From Catellatospora sp. KI3 (GTDB lineage Bacteria > Actinomycetota > Actinomycetes > Mycobacteriales > Micromonosporaceae): a stretch of 64,000 nucleotides of DNA. Under the pieces are notes generated by a model. That model did no database searches and was not told where the DNA came from. It saw only the letters and a list, made by a program, of their open reading frames with translations. Position numbers and translations under genes: made by a program. The stretch covers positions 124,001 through 188,000 of the forward strand of contig NZ_JASAMB010000005.1 of NCBI RefSeq assembly GCF_029948125.1, in the 5' to 3' direction. This document shows positions 8,461 through 17,598 of this stretch, piece by piece; the stretch's first letter is position 1, and the number at the start of each line of letters is the position of its first letter.

Positions 8461-8585
8461 CCCCTCGCGCACTGCGCACATCCGCGTAAGCGCACATCTG
8501 GAGACGCTTCGCCGGTCGGCCGCGTACCACCATGAGGACAGTCCGCCGTCCTGGCGGAGTGTGCTTCTTCAGGTACGGAGGAACC

Positions 8586-9584
8586 ATGGCAACCACCCTC
8601 GGCTCACTGCGCAACCTGATGATGACGCCGTCGCTGGCCGACGTGAGCTTCGCCAAGCGCGGGTTCCCGATCGTGCCCACCGCCGCGACCCGGCGGCTGG
8701 AGGCGATCCCGCAGTCGGTGATCTGCGGGTTCGAGTGGGGCATCGACTCGCGGACCCTGTGGGAGGTCGAGCGGCGGCTGGAGCTGGTCGAGCCGGAGAT
8801 GCGCGGCTTCGCCTACGAGGGCGCGACGATGGCGTTCACGGTCCGCGACGCGATGGCCGGCGGTCGCGGCACCCGCACCCGCGACCTGCTGATGGGTCCG
8901 GGCCAGCCGCACATCTTCCTCACCTACATCGGCATCGGCTTCGCGATGGCGCGCCTGCCGCGGCCGCTGTGGAAGAACGTGATCCCCGACCTCACCGGCA
9001 CGCCGTACCACCCCACCATGAGCTGGCTGGCCGTGGACGGGCTCGGCTTCGACCGGGCGTACTTCGACACCCGGGACTGGGTCGACAACCGCCGCCGCCC
9101 CAAGCCCTACCCGTTCGCCGGGCACCCCGGCTACTTCGCGCGCGCCTGGGACCAGGGCGTGGGCCGGGCGCTGTGGTTCATCCACGGCGGCGTGGTGCGC
9201 AACGTGGCGGCGGGCGTCGGCCGGTTCGAGTCCGACCGCCACGCCGACCTCTGGAGCGGGGTGGGCCTGGCGGCCACGTTCGCCGGCGGCTCGACCCCGG
9301 AGGGCCTGGCCGAGCTGCGCGAGCTGTCCGGGGCGTACGCGCCGGACCTGGCCCAGGGCAGCGTGTTCGCGGCCAAGGCCCGCTCGTACTCGGGGTTCGC
9401 GCCGCTCCACAGCGAGCAGGCGGTGTCCGCGCTGGCCGGGATCTCGCTCGACGAGGCGGCCGAGTTCGCCGACGAGGTCGCCGTCGGCGGCTTCCAGTCG
9501 TCGGCCGCGACGCCCGACTACGAGGTCTGGCGCAGCCGGGTCCGGGCCCGGTTCGTGTCCGCGAAAGCCGTGCGGACGCACTGA
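8586..9584 (+). CDS. DUF1702 (UnbL-type) enediyne biosynthesis protein A
   Basis: The 332-residue protein starts at an ATG preceded by GGAGG at 8577-8581. It shows the DUF1702 signature: RGFAYEGATMAFTVRDAM near residue 75, IGIGFAMARLPRPLW, WLAVDGLGFDRAYFDT, QGVGRALWFIHGG and the final YEVWRSRVRARF. Proteins of this family (UnbL in the original enediyne cassette naming) accompany PksE in essentially all enediyne clusters and are required for turning the linear polyene into the enediyne core, but no reaction is established. It is a paralogue of the next gene. The stop is followed by a strong hairpin. Confidence 0.88.
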   Translation: MATTLGSLRNLMMTPSLADVSFAKRGFPIVPTAATRRLEAIPQSVICGFEWGIDSRTLWEVERRLELVEPEMRGFAYEGATMAFTVRDAMAGGRGTRTRDLLMGPGQPHIFLTYIGIGFAMARLPRPLWKNVIPDLTGTPYHPTMSWLAVDGLGFDRAYFDTRDWVDNRRRPKPYPFAGHPGYFARAWDQGVGRALWFIHGGVVRNVAAGVGRFESDRHADLWSGVGLAATFAGGSTPEGLAELRELSGAYAPDLAQGSVFAAKARSYSGFAPLHSEQAVSALAGISLDEAAEFADEVAVGGFQSSAATPDYEVWRSRVRARFVSAKAVRTH

Positions 9585-9601
9585 CGTTACAGGTGTGGCG
9601 A

Positions 9602-9636
9602 ACGATTCCCGCTCCCTTTCGGGGAGCGGGAATCGT
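9602..9636 (+). terminator. 15-bp perfect hairpin between the two DUF1702 genes
   Basis: The arms ACGATTCCCGCTCCC (9602-9616) and GGGAGCGGGAATCGT (9622-9636) are exact complements with a 5-base loop. There is no T-tract. It could be a partial terminator or a processing site that lowers or protects one side of the transcript; the next gene has its own 135-bp leader. Confidence 0.65.
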
Positions 9637-9771
9637 CGCTCGCCATTCCTTCCGGAATGCGGTCCGGAGTCAATTCACCGGCTGGGCAAACGCGAAGAAG
9701 AATTGTTCCGCCAGCCCTGCGACGATCGCAGGTACATCGCCGAATCCAATGACGATATTGGGGGCTCTGCC

Positions 9772-10743
9772 ATGAGCGTATACCGCGCGCTGCGGCGCCG
9801 TATCCTCACGCCCGACGTTAAGGCCACCCGGCTCGACGTACGCGGATTCCACGTCAAAGACGAGGCGTCGCGCGACATGCTCGAGACCGTCGGCCGCAGC
9901 TTCCTCACCGGTTACGCGTACGCCGCCGAGGCGCGCCGCCCGCTCGACGCCGAGCTGCCGCTGGAGGAGCTGCCGACCAGGTACAAGGGCTTCGCGTACG
10001 AGGGCGCCGGGATGGGCTTCGCGATCCGCGACGGCCTGCCCATCGGCGGCGGCAAGCTGGTTGAGGACTTCCTCGACGGCAAGGCCGACGACCACGTCTA
10101 CATGATCTACGTGGGGGTCGGCTGGGCCATGGCCCGGCTGCCGCGCTTCCGCTGGAAGACGCTGTACGCGGCCGACCCGCTGCTGAAGTGGCTGATCCTG
10201 GACGGCTACGGCTTCCACCAGGCCTACTTCCAGACCGACAAGTACGTGTACGACCAGTACGTGGAGGAGAACTTCCCCTGGCCGGGCGGCGAGCACAACT
10301 GGTACGCCAACCGCGTCATCGACCAGGGGATCGGCCGTGCCTGCTGGTTCGTCGGCGGGACGGAGGCCGAGGTGGCCGCGGGGCTGATCGACCGGTTCCC
10401 GGTCGAGCGCCGCGCCGACATGTACGCCGGCATGGGCCTGGCCGCCACCTACGCGGGCGGCGCCGACCCGAAGGAGCTGGAAGAGCTGTGGCAGCACGCC
10501 GTCGACTACCGGCGCGAGCTCGCCCAGGGTGCCGCCTTCGCCGCGGGCGCGCGCGAGCGCGCCAGGCTGACCGTCCCGCACAACGAGGTCGCCACGAAGA
10601 TCTTCTGCGACATGTCGCCGCAGGAGGCGCAGCTGGTCACCATCGAGGCGCTGATGGACCTGCCGATGGACGGCCACCTGCCCATCTACGAGGTGTGGCG
10701 CCAGCGCATCGCCGACCGGTTCGTGGCCACCGGCCACTGCTGA
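9772..10743 (+). CDS. DUF1702 (UnbL-type) enediyne biosynthesis protein B
   Basis: The 323-residue protein carries the same landmarks as its neighbour A: YKGFAYEGAGMGFAIRDGL, VGVGWAMARLPRFRW, WLILDGYGFHQAYFQT, QGIGRACWFVGG and the closing YEVWRQRIADRF. I placed the start at ATG 9772, with GGGGG a few bases upstream, because the first homologous residues follow directly. Family members act with PksE in making the enediyne core; the chemistry is unassigned. The two tandem copies diverge strongly outside the motifs, so they probably have separate roles, possibly as subunits of one complex. Copy B lies 70 bp upstream of pksE. Confidence 0.88.
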   Translation: MSVYRALRRRILTPDVKATRLDVRGFHVKDEASRDMLETVGRSFLTGYAYAAEARRPLDAELPLEELPTRYKGFAYEGAGMGFAIRDGLPIGGGKLVEDFLDGKADDHVYMIYVGVGWAMARLPRFRWKTLYAADPLLKWLILDGYGFHQAYFQTDKYVYDQYVEENFPWPGGEHNWYANRVIDQGIGRACWFVGGTEAEVAAGLIDRFPVERRADMYAGMGLAATYAGGADPKELEELWQHAVDYRRELAQGAAFAAGARERARLTVPHNEVATKIFCDMSPQEAQLVTIEALMDLPMDGHLPIYEVWRQRIADRFVATGHC

Positions 10744-10813
10744 GTCCTTCCCTTCCCTCCTGGTGTCCGGGTCGCGTGGTATGCGCGCCCGCTGGATGAA
10801 AGGCTGTTTCCGC

Positions 10814-13800
10814 ATGTCCAGAATCGCGATAGTGGGGATGGCGTGCCGCTACCCGGACGCCACCTCGCCGCGGGAGCTGTGGGAGAACGCGGTCGCCGGG
10901 CGACGCGCGTTCCGCCAGCTCCCCGAGGTCCGGATGAACCTGGCCGACTACTGGGACGCCGACCCCAAGGCCCCTGACAAGTTCTACGCCCGCAACGCCT
11001 CGGTCATCGAGGGCTACGAGTTCGACCGCATCGCCTACAAGGTGGCCGGCAGCACGTACCGGTCCACCGACCTCACCCACTGGCTGGCGCTGGACGTGGC
11101 CGCGATGGCCCTGGCCGACGCGGGCTTCCCGATGGCCGAGGGCCTGCCGCGCGAGCGCACCGGCGTCATCGTCGGCAACAGCCTCACCGGCGAGTTCTCC
11201 CGCGCCAACCAGATCAGGCTGCGCTGGCCGTTCGTGCGCCGCATGGTCGCCGCCGCGCTCAAGGAGCAGGACTGGGACGACGACCAGCTCGCCACGTTCC
11301 TCAGCGACTTCGAGGCGACGTTCAAGGCGCCGTTCCCGGAGATCGACGAGGACACCCTCGCGGGCGGCCTGTCGAACACCATCGCCGGCCGCATCTGCAA
11401 CCACTTCGACCTCAAGGGCGGCGGCTACACCGTCGACGGCGCCTGCTCGTCGTCGCTGCTGTCGGTGGCGACCGCGTGCAAGGGCCTGGTCGACGGCGAG
11501 CTGGACGTGGTGGTCGCGGGCGGGGTGGACCTGTCCATCGACCCGTTCGAGATCATCGGGTTCGCCAAGACCGGCGCGCTGGCCACCGGCGAGATGCGCG
11601 TGTACGACAAGGGCTCCAACGGCTTCTGGCCCGGCGAGGGCTGCGGCATGGTCGTGCTGATGCGCGAGGACGAGGCGCGCGCCGCCGGTCACCGCGTCTA
11701 CGCCACGGTCGCCGGCTGGGGCATCTCGTCGGACGGCAAGGGCGGCATCACCCGCCCCGAGGTCAGCGGCTACCAGCTGGCACTGCAGCGGGCGTACGAG
11801 CGGGCCGGGTTCGGCATCGAGACCGTGGGCCTGTTCGAGGGGCACGGCACCGGCACCGCCGTCGGCGACGCCACCGAGCTCAAGGCGCTGACGCTGGCCC
11901 GGCGCGCGGCGGGCGCCGAGGCCCCCGCCGCGATCAGCTCGATCAAGGGCATGATCGGCCACACCAAGGCCGCCGCCGGCGTGGCCGGCCTGATCAAGGC
12001 CACCATGGCCGTGCACCACCAGGTGCTGCCCCCGGCGATCGGCTGCGTGGAGCCGCACGAGCTGCTCACCGACGACGACGCCCAGCTGCGGGTGCTGCGC
12101 CGCGCCGAGGCCTGGCCGAGCAAGGCCCCGGTCCGCGCGGGCATCACCGCGATGGGCTTCGGCGGCATCAACACCCACATCGTGCTGGAGAACGAGCGGC
12201 CGCGTAAGCGGGTGCCGCTGGACACCCGCACCAAGGCGCTGGCCTCCTCGCTGCAGGACGTCGAGCTGCTGCTGGTCGACGCCGCCTCGGCGAAGGAACT
12301 GGCCGAGCGGCTGACCCGGTTGATCGAGTTCGTGCCGACCGTCGCGTACGCCCAGCTGGCCGACCTGGCCGCGACCCTGCACCGGGAGCTGCGTGAGCTG
12401 CCGCTGCGCGCCGCGGTCGTGGTCTCCTCGCCCGAGGACGCGACCCGCCGCCTCAAGGCGCTGCTGGAGAAGGTGGAGGCGGGGGAGACCTCGGTGTTCT
12501 CCGCCGACGGCCGCACCTTCCTCGGCCACGCCAGCGGCCCCGGCCGCATCGGCTACCTGTTCCCGGGCCAGGGCTCGGGCAAGGGTGTCAGCGGCGGCGC
12601 GATGCGGCGCCGGTTCGCCGAGGCCGACGAGATGTACACCAAGGCGGCCCTGCCGACCGGCGCGGACGTGGTGGCCACCGAGGTCGCCCAGCCGCGCATC
12701 GTCACCGGCTCCATGGCCGGCCTGCGGGTGCTGTCCACCCTCGGCATCGACGCGACCATCGCGGTCGGGCACAGCCTGGGCGAGATCGCGGCCCTGCAGT
12801 GGGCCGGGGCGATGGACGAGGAGACGCTGCTGCGGGTGGCGGCCGTACGCGGCCAGACCATGAGCCGCCACAGCGCGTCGGGCACCATGGCCGGCGTCGC
12901 CGCCTCCCCGGACACCGTGCTGCGGCTGACCGAGGGCCTGCCCGTGGTCATCGGCGGCTACAACAGCCCGCAGCAGACCGTGATCTCCGGTGCGGTCGAG
13001 GCGGTCGAGACGGTCTGCGCCCGCGCCCGCGAGGAGGGCGTGGCCGCGACCCGCCTGAACGTGTCGCACGCGTTCCACTCGCCGCTGGTGGCGCCCGCGG
13101 CCGACTCGTTCGGCCAGGCCATCGCCGACGAGGAGTTCGAGCCGGTGGAGAAGCGCCTGATCTCGACGGTCACCGGCGAGGCGCTGGCGCCCGACACCGA
13201 CGTGCGCGCCCTGCTGCACCGGCAGATCACCGACCCGGTGCTGTTCAGCCAGGCGCTCGCGCTGGCCGCCAAGGAGGTGGACCTGTTCGTCGAGGTCGGC
13301 CCGGGGCGGGTGCTCAGCGGCCTGGCCGCCGCCACCGACGTGCCCGCGGTCGCGCTGGACACCGACGACGAGTCGCTGGCCGGGGTGCTGCGCGTGGTCG
13401 GCGCGGCGTACGTGGTGGGCGCGTCCGAGGTGGACGCCGCGCTGTTCCACGGCCGCCTGATCCGGCCGCTCGCGGTCGGCGCCGAGTTCAAGTTCTTCGC
13501 CAGCCCGTGCGAGGCCGCGCCGCGGGTGGACATCAAGGGCGTCGCCCGTACCGCGCCCGTCGTCACGCCGGCCGGCACCGCCGCGGCCGCGCCCGAGGCG
13601 GGCGAGTCGACGCTGGCCCTGCTGCGGCGGCTGGCCGCCGAGCGGGCGGAGCTGCCGCTGGAGCTCGTCCGCGAGGAGAGCCGGCTGCTCGACGACCTGC
13701 ACCTGAGCTCCATCACCGTCGGTCAGCTGGTCAACCAGGTGGCCACCAGCCTGGGCGTGCCCCCGGCGCACACGCCGACCAACTTCGCCACCGCCACGGT

Positions 13801-16591
13801 CAGCGAGCTGGCCGAAGCGCTGGAGCAGCTCCGGTCGACCGGGCACGGGGCCGACGGCGCGCCGGCCGAGATCGTGCTCGGCGCCGCCGACTGGGCCCGG
13901 CCGTGGTCGCTCGACTTCGACGAGCTGCCGCTGCCCGCCCGTACCGCGACCGAGGACAGCGGCCGCTGGCAGGTGTTCGCGGTGGCCGACAGCCCGATCG
14001 CCGAGCCGCTGCGCCGGGCGCTGGAGCGCGCCGGGGTCGGCGCCGGTGTCCTGGTCTGCCTGCCGGAGAACGCCGCCGAGGAGCACCTGGAGCTGGCCCT
14101 GAACGGGGCCAAGACCGCGCTGGCCGGCCCGGCCGGGACCCGGTTCGTGCTGGTGCAGCACGGGCGGGGCGCGGCGGGTCTGGCCAAGACGCTGCAGTTG
14201 GAGGCGCCGCAGCTGCGGGTGTCCATCGTGCACGTGCCCCCGGTGGCCAAGGCCGTCGACTGGGTGGCCGCCGAGGTCGCCGCGACCGCGAAGTACATCG
14301 AGGTGCACTACGACGAGCGCGGGACCCGGCGGGTGCCGACGCTGCGGGTGATGCCGTACGAGCCGGAGACCACGCTGCCCGCGCTGCACGAGGGCGACGT
14401 GCTGCTGGTCACCGGCGGCGGCAAGGGCATCACCGCCGAGTGCGCGCTGGCGATCGCCGAGGACAGCGGGGCGAAGCTCGCCCTGCTGGGCCGGTCGGAC
14501 CCGGCCGAGGACGCCGAGCTGGCCGCCAACATCGTGCGGATGGGCGAGCGCGGCGTCACCGTGCGGTACGCCCGGGCCGACGTCACCGACGCGGCGCAGA
14601 TCAAGGCGGCGGTGGCGGAACTGGCCGCCGAGCTCGGCCCGATCACCGCGGTGCTGCACGGCGCCGGGCGCAACGAGCCGGCCGGACTGGCGAGCCTGGA
14701 CGCGGCGGCGTTCCGCCGCACCTTCGCTCCCAAGATCGACGGGCTGCAGGCGGTCCTGGCCGCGGTCCAGCCCGAGCGGCTCCGGCTGCTGGTGACGCTC
14801 GGCAGCATCATCGGCCGGGCGGGTCTGCGCGGCGAGGCGCACTACGCCACCGCCAACGAGTGGCTGGACGACCTGACCCGCCAGGTGGGCCGGGAGTTCC
14901 CGAACTGCCGGGCGCTGTGCCTGGAGTGGTCGGTCTGGTCCGGCGTCGGCATGGGCGAGCGCCTGTCGGTGGTGGAGTCGCTGTCCCGTGACGGCGTCAC
15001 CCCGATCACGCCCGACCAGGGCGTGGCGATCCTGCGGCGGCTGCTGGCCGACCCGGCCACGCCGGGCACGGTGGTGATCAGCGGCCGTACCGAGGGGATC
15101 GACACGGTCCGCTACCACCTGCCGGAGCTGCCGCTGCTGCGGTTCGTGGAGCGGCCGCTGATCCGCTACCACGGCGTGGAGCTGGTGACCGAGGTCGAGC
15201 TCAGCGCGGGCACCGACCTGTACCTGGCCGACCACCTGCTCGACGGCAACCTGCTGTTCCCGGCGGTGTTCGGGATGGAGGCGATGGCCCAGGCCGCCGC
15301 CGCCGTCACCGGCGTCGTCGGCCGGCGCACCGTGGAGCAGGCGCAGTTCCTGCGCCCGATCGTGGTGCCGCCGCAGGGCGCGACCCGCATCCGCGTCGCC
15401 GCGACCGTCAGCGGCCCCGACACCGTCGAGGTGGCCATCCACAGCGAGGAGACCGGGTTCGTCGCCGACCACTTCCGGGCCCGGCTGCGGCTGCCCAACG
15501 GCGAGCCGATCGAGGGCGCGCCGGAGCAGATCGCCGACGGCCTGCCGGCGGTGCAGCTGGACCCGGCCACGCAGCTGTACGGCCCCACCCTGTTCCAGGG
15601 CGGCCGCTTCCAGCGACTGCGCCGCTACCACCGGGCCGCGGCGCGGCACGTGGACGTCGACGTGGCCGCCGACGCCGCGACCAACTGGTTCGCCGGGTTC
15701 CTCTCGCCGCAGCTGCTGCTGGGCGACCCCGGCGTGCGCGACGCGCTGATGCACGGCAACCAGGTCTGCGTCCCTGACGCGACCCTGCTGCCGCAGGGCA
15801 TCGAGCGCATCCACGCCATGGGCGAGGCGATGCTCACCACGCCGGACCTGCGCTACTGCGCGACCGAGCGCAGCCGCGACGGGGACACCTACCTCTACGA
15901 CATCGCGCTGCGCGATGGCACGGGCAAGGTCGTCGAGCGGTGGGAGGGCCTCAAGCTGCGGGCCGTACGCAAGAAGGACGGCCGCGGGCCGTGGGAGGCC
16001 CCGCTGCTCGGCCCGTACCTGGAGCGGGCGGTCGGGGACGTGCTGGGCGCGCAGGTGGCCGTGGTGGTGGAGCCGGACGGCCCGCAGACCGACGGCGACC
16101 CGCAGACGCTGCGCCGGGCGCGTACGGCGCTGGCCGCCGGGCGGGCCCTGGGCGGACCGGTGACGGTCAAGTACCGCAAGGACGGTCGGCCGGAGGTGCC
16201 GGGCGACCGGAGCATCTCCAGCTCGCACGCGGCCGGGATCACCCTGGTCGTGGCGGGTGCCGGCCCGCTGGGCTGCGATGTCGAGCTGGTCGTGCAGCGG
16301 CCGGACTCGGTGTGGGACGGGCTGCTCGGCCCCAACACCGGGCTGGCCCAGCAGGTCGCCGCGCAGACCGGGGAGGACCGCGCGACCGCCGCGACGCGGG
16401 TCTGGTCGGCGGTGGAGTGTCTGCAGAAGGCCGGCCGACCGGTTCGCGGTCCGCTGTCCCTGCTGCCCGCCGAGCGTGCCGGCTGGACCGTGTTCGCCTC
16501 CGGCGAGCTGCGGATCGCCACGTTCGTGACGGGGCTGGCCGGGGTCACCGAGCCGGTGGTGTTCGCGATCGCAACGGATGGAGGCCGCTGA
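10814..16591 (+). CDS. pksE: Enediyne-type iterative type I polyketide synthase PksE
   Basis: The 1925-residue protein has the PksE domain order. The KS (1-460) has active Cys211 in DGACSSS and His motifs EGHGTGT and GHTKAA. The AT-like domain (about 560-890) has Ser654 in GHSLGE. The ACP (about 930-1000) has the phosphopantetheine Ser966 in DLHLSSITVGQL. The KR (about 1195-1450) has TGGGKGI at 1200 and Tyr1344. The DH has His1474 in HLLDGNLLFP. A C-terminal phosphopantetheinyl transferase has Asp1822 in GCDVE and Glu1868/Lys1872. This self-activating synthase makes the linear C15-type polyene that feeds enediyne assembly. All catalytic residues I checked are intact. The ATG at 10814 begins MSRIAIVGM, the normal KS start, with AAAGG upstream. 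Downstream it is coupled to the thioesterase. Confidence 0.97.
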   Translation: MSRIAIVGMACRYPDATSPRELWENAVAGRRAFRQLPEVRMNLADYWDADPKAPDKFYARNASVIEGYEFDRIAYKVAGSTYRSTDLTHWLALDVAAMALADAGFPMAEGLPRERTGVIVGNSLTGEFSRANQIRLRWPFVRRMVAAALKEQDWDDDQLATFLSDFEATFKAPFPEIDEDTLAGGLSNTIAGRICNHFDLKGGGYTVDGACSSSLLSVATACKGLVDGELDVVVAGGVDLSIDPFEIIGFAKTGALATGEMRVYDKGSNGFWPGEGCGMVVLMREDEARAAGHRVYATVAGWGISSDGKGGITRPEVSGYQLALQRAYERAGFGIETVGLFEGHGTGTAVGDATELKALTLARRAAGAEAPAAISSIKGMIGHTKAAAGVAGLIKATMAVHHQVLPPAIGCVEPHELLTDDDAQLRVLRRAEAWPSKAPVRAGITAMGFGGINTHIVLENERPRKRVPLDTRTKALASSLQDVELLLVDAASAKELAERLTRLIEFVPTVAYAQLADLAATLHRELRELPLRAAVVVSSPEDATRRLKALLEKVEAGETSVFSADGRTFLGHASGPGRIGYLFPGQGSGKGVSGGAMRRRFAEADEMYTKAALPTGADVVATEVAQPRIVTGSMAGLRVLSTLGIDATIAVGHSLGEIAALQWAGAMDEETLLRVAAVRGQTMSRHSASGTMAGVAASPDTVLRLTEGLPVVIGGYNSPQQTVISGAVEAVETVCARAREEGVAATRLNVSHAFHSPLVAPAADSFGQAIADEEFEPVEKRLISTVTGEALAPDTDVRALLHRQITDPVLFSQALALAAKEVDLFVEVGPGRVLSGLAAATDVPAVALDTDDESLAGVLRVVGAAYVVGASEVDAALFHGRLIRPLAVGAEFKFFASPCEAAPRVDIKGVARTAPVVTPAGTAAAAPEAGESTLALLRRLAAERAELPLELVREESRLLDDLHLSSITVGQLVNQVATSLGVPPAHTPTNFATATVSELAEALEQLRSTGHGADGAPAEIVLGAADWARPWSLDFDELPLPARTATEDSGRWQVFAVADSPIAEPLRRALERAGVGAGVLVCLPENAAEEHLELALNGAKTALAGPAGTRFVLVQHGRGAAGLAKTLQLEAPQLRVSIVHVPPVAKAVDWVAAEVAATAKYIEVHYDERGTRRVPTLRVMPYEPETTLPALHEGDVLLVTGGGKGITAECALAIAEDSGAKLALLGRSDPAEDAELAANIVRMGERGVTVRYARADVTDAAQIKAAVAELAAELGPITAVLHGAGRNEPAGLASLDAAAFRRTFAPKIDGLQAVLAAVQPERLRLLVTLGSIIGRAGLRGEAHYATANEWLDDLTRQVGREFPNCRALCLEWSVWSGVGMGERLSVVESLSRDGVTPITPDQGVAILRRLLADPATPGTVVISGRTEGIDTVRYHLPELPLLRFVERPLIRYHGVELVTEVELSAGTDLYLADHLLDGNLLFPAVFGMEAMAQAAAAVTGVVGRRTVEQAQFLRPIVVPPQGATRIRVAATVSGPDTVEVAIHSEETGFVADHFRARLRLPNGEPIEGAPEQIADGLPAVQLDPATQLYGPTLFQGGRFQRLRRYHRAAARHVDVDVAADAATNWFAGFLSPQLLLGDPGVRDALMHGNQVCVPDATLLPQGIERIHAMGEAMLTTPDLRYCATERSRDGDTYLYDIALRDGTGKVVERWEGLKLRAVRKKDGRGPWEAPLLGPYLERAVGDVLGAQVAVVVEPDGPQTDGDPQTLRRARTALAAGRALGGPVTVKYRKDGRPEVPGDRSISSSHAAGITLVVAGAGPLGCDVELVVQRPDSVWDGLLGPNTGLAQQVAAQTGEDRATAATRVWSAVECLQKAGRPVRGPLSLLPAERAGWTVFASGELRIATFVTGLAGVTEPVVFAIATDGGR

Positions 16592-16592
16592 G

Positions 16593-17036
16593 ATGGAACG
16601 GTACTTCGAGTACCTGCACACGGTGGGGTTCGAGGAGACCAACATCGTGGGGAACGTGTACTACGTCAACTACCTGCGCTGGCAGGGCCGCTGCCGGGAG
16701 ATGTTCCTCAAGCAGCGCGCCCCTGAGGTCCTGGCGGACCTGCAGGACGACCTCAAGCTGTTCACCCTGAAGGTCGACTGCGAGTTCTTCGCCGAGATCA
16801 CCGCCTTCGACGAGCTGGCGATCCGGATGAACCTGATCGAGCTGTCGCAGACGCAGGTCCAGTTCGGATTCGACTACGTACGGCTGGAGCCGGGCGGCGG
16901 GGAGACCCTCGTCGCCCGGGGCGGGCAGCGGGTCGCGTGCATGCGCGGCCCCAACACCCGCACGGTCCCGTCGCGGGTTCCCGACGCGCTGGTGCAGGCG
17001 CTCACGCCGTACCAGCTCGCCGGCGCCCGAAGTTAG
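16593..17036 (+). CDS. Enediyne hotdog-fold thioesterase (E10/CalE7-type)
   Basis: The 147-residue protein begins MERYFEYLHTVGFEETN and has the enediyne thioesterase signature NIVGNVYYVNYLRWQGRCRE. It releases the polyene from the PksE ACP. These thioesterases lack the usual acidic catalytic residue; Asn and Arg were implicated in CalE7 (Asn19 and Arg37, from memory), and here Asn17 and Arg35 have the same spacing of 18. I prefer the ATG at 16593, one base after the pksE stop, because GGAGG at 16579-16583 is properly spaced. An in-frame ATG at 16578 is the alternative. Confidence 0.95.
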   Translation: MERYFEYLHTVGFEETNIVGNVYYVNYLRWQGRCREMFLKQRAPEVLADLQDDLKLFTLKVDCEFFAEITAFDELAIRMNLIELSQTQVQFGFDYVRLEPGGGETLVARGGQRVACMRGPNTRTVPSRVPDALVQALTPYQLAGARS

Positions 17037-17061
17037 CCGTCCCGAAGACAGGAGAGGCACA

Positions 17062-17598
17062 GTGGACGTCCAGCAAACCCCGCCGCTGCTGGTGGCGGAT
17101 CCGAAGGCGCTACGCCGGGCCTTCGGCGCGTACGCCACCGGGGTCACGGTGGTCACGGTCGGCGGGGACACCCCGCACGGCATGACGGCGAACTCGTTCA
17201 CCACGGTCTCGCTGGACCCGCCGCTGGTCCTCATCTGCGTCGGCCACGAGGCGATCATGCACGGCGTCCTCGCGGCGACCAACCGGTTCGCCGTCTCCGT
17301 CCTCGGCTCCGGCCAGGAGGCGGTGGCCAGGTACTTCGCCGACCGGAACCGGCCCATGGGCAAGGAGCAGTTCGACGCCGTCGACTGGACCCCGGGCCGG
17401 TTCTCCGGCGCCCCCCTGATCATCGGGGCGCTGGCCCACTTCGAGTGCGAGGTGCGGGCCCGCTACGACGGCGGCGACCACACGATCTTCCTCAGCGAAC
17501 TGCTCTCGGTCGAACGCGCGGAGGACGACGACGCGCTGCTGTTCCTGCACGGTCGATTCCATCAGATTCACCACGAGCGAAGCGACGTGACGAGATGA
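17062..17598 (+). CDS. Flavin reductase (HpaC/E6-type)
   Basis: The 178-residue protein has the flavin reductase-like split-barrel motifs: FGAYATGVTVVTV at the start, HGMTANSFTTVSLDPPLVLICV with the flavin-binding TANSFTTVSLDPP, and a C-terminal GRFHQI. Such enzymes supply reduced FAD or FMN to a two-component monooxygenase. The start is GTG 17062 after AGGAGAGG. The stop overlaps the P450 start in an ATGA junction. Flavin reductases of this type (E6 in C-1027 and neocarzinostatin nomenclature) occur in nine-membered enediyne loci. No flavin-dependent monooxygenase partner is visible in this window. Confidence 0.9.
   Translation: MDVQQTPPLLVADPKALRRAFGAYATGVTVVTVGGDTPHGMTANSFTTVSLDPPLVLICVGHEAIMHGVLAATNRFAVSVLGSGQEAVARYFADRNRPMGKEQFDAVDWTPGRFSGAPLIIGALAHFECEVRARYDGGDHTIFLSELLSVERAEDDDALLFLHGRFHQIHHERSDVTR

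Noticed and set aside
10637-16645. A 2002-codon open frame antisense to pksE
   Set aside because: It mirrors the third-position G/C pattern of pksE, is rich in Arg, Gly, His and Gln, and shows no domain. It is a shadow of the real gene.
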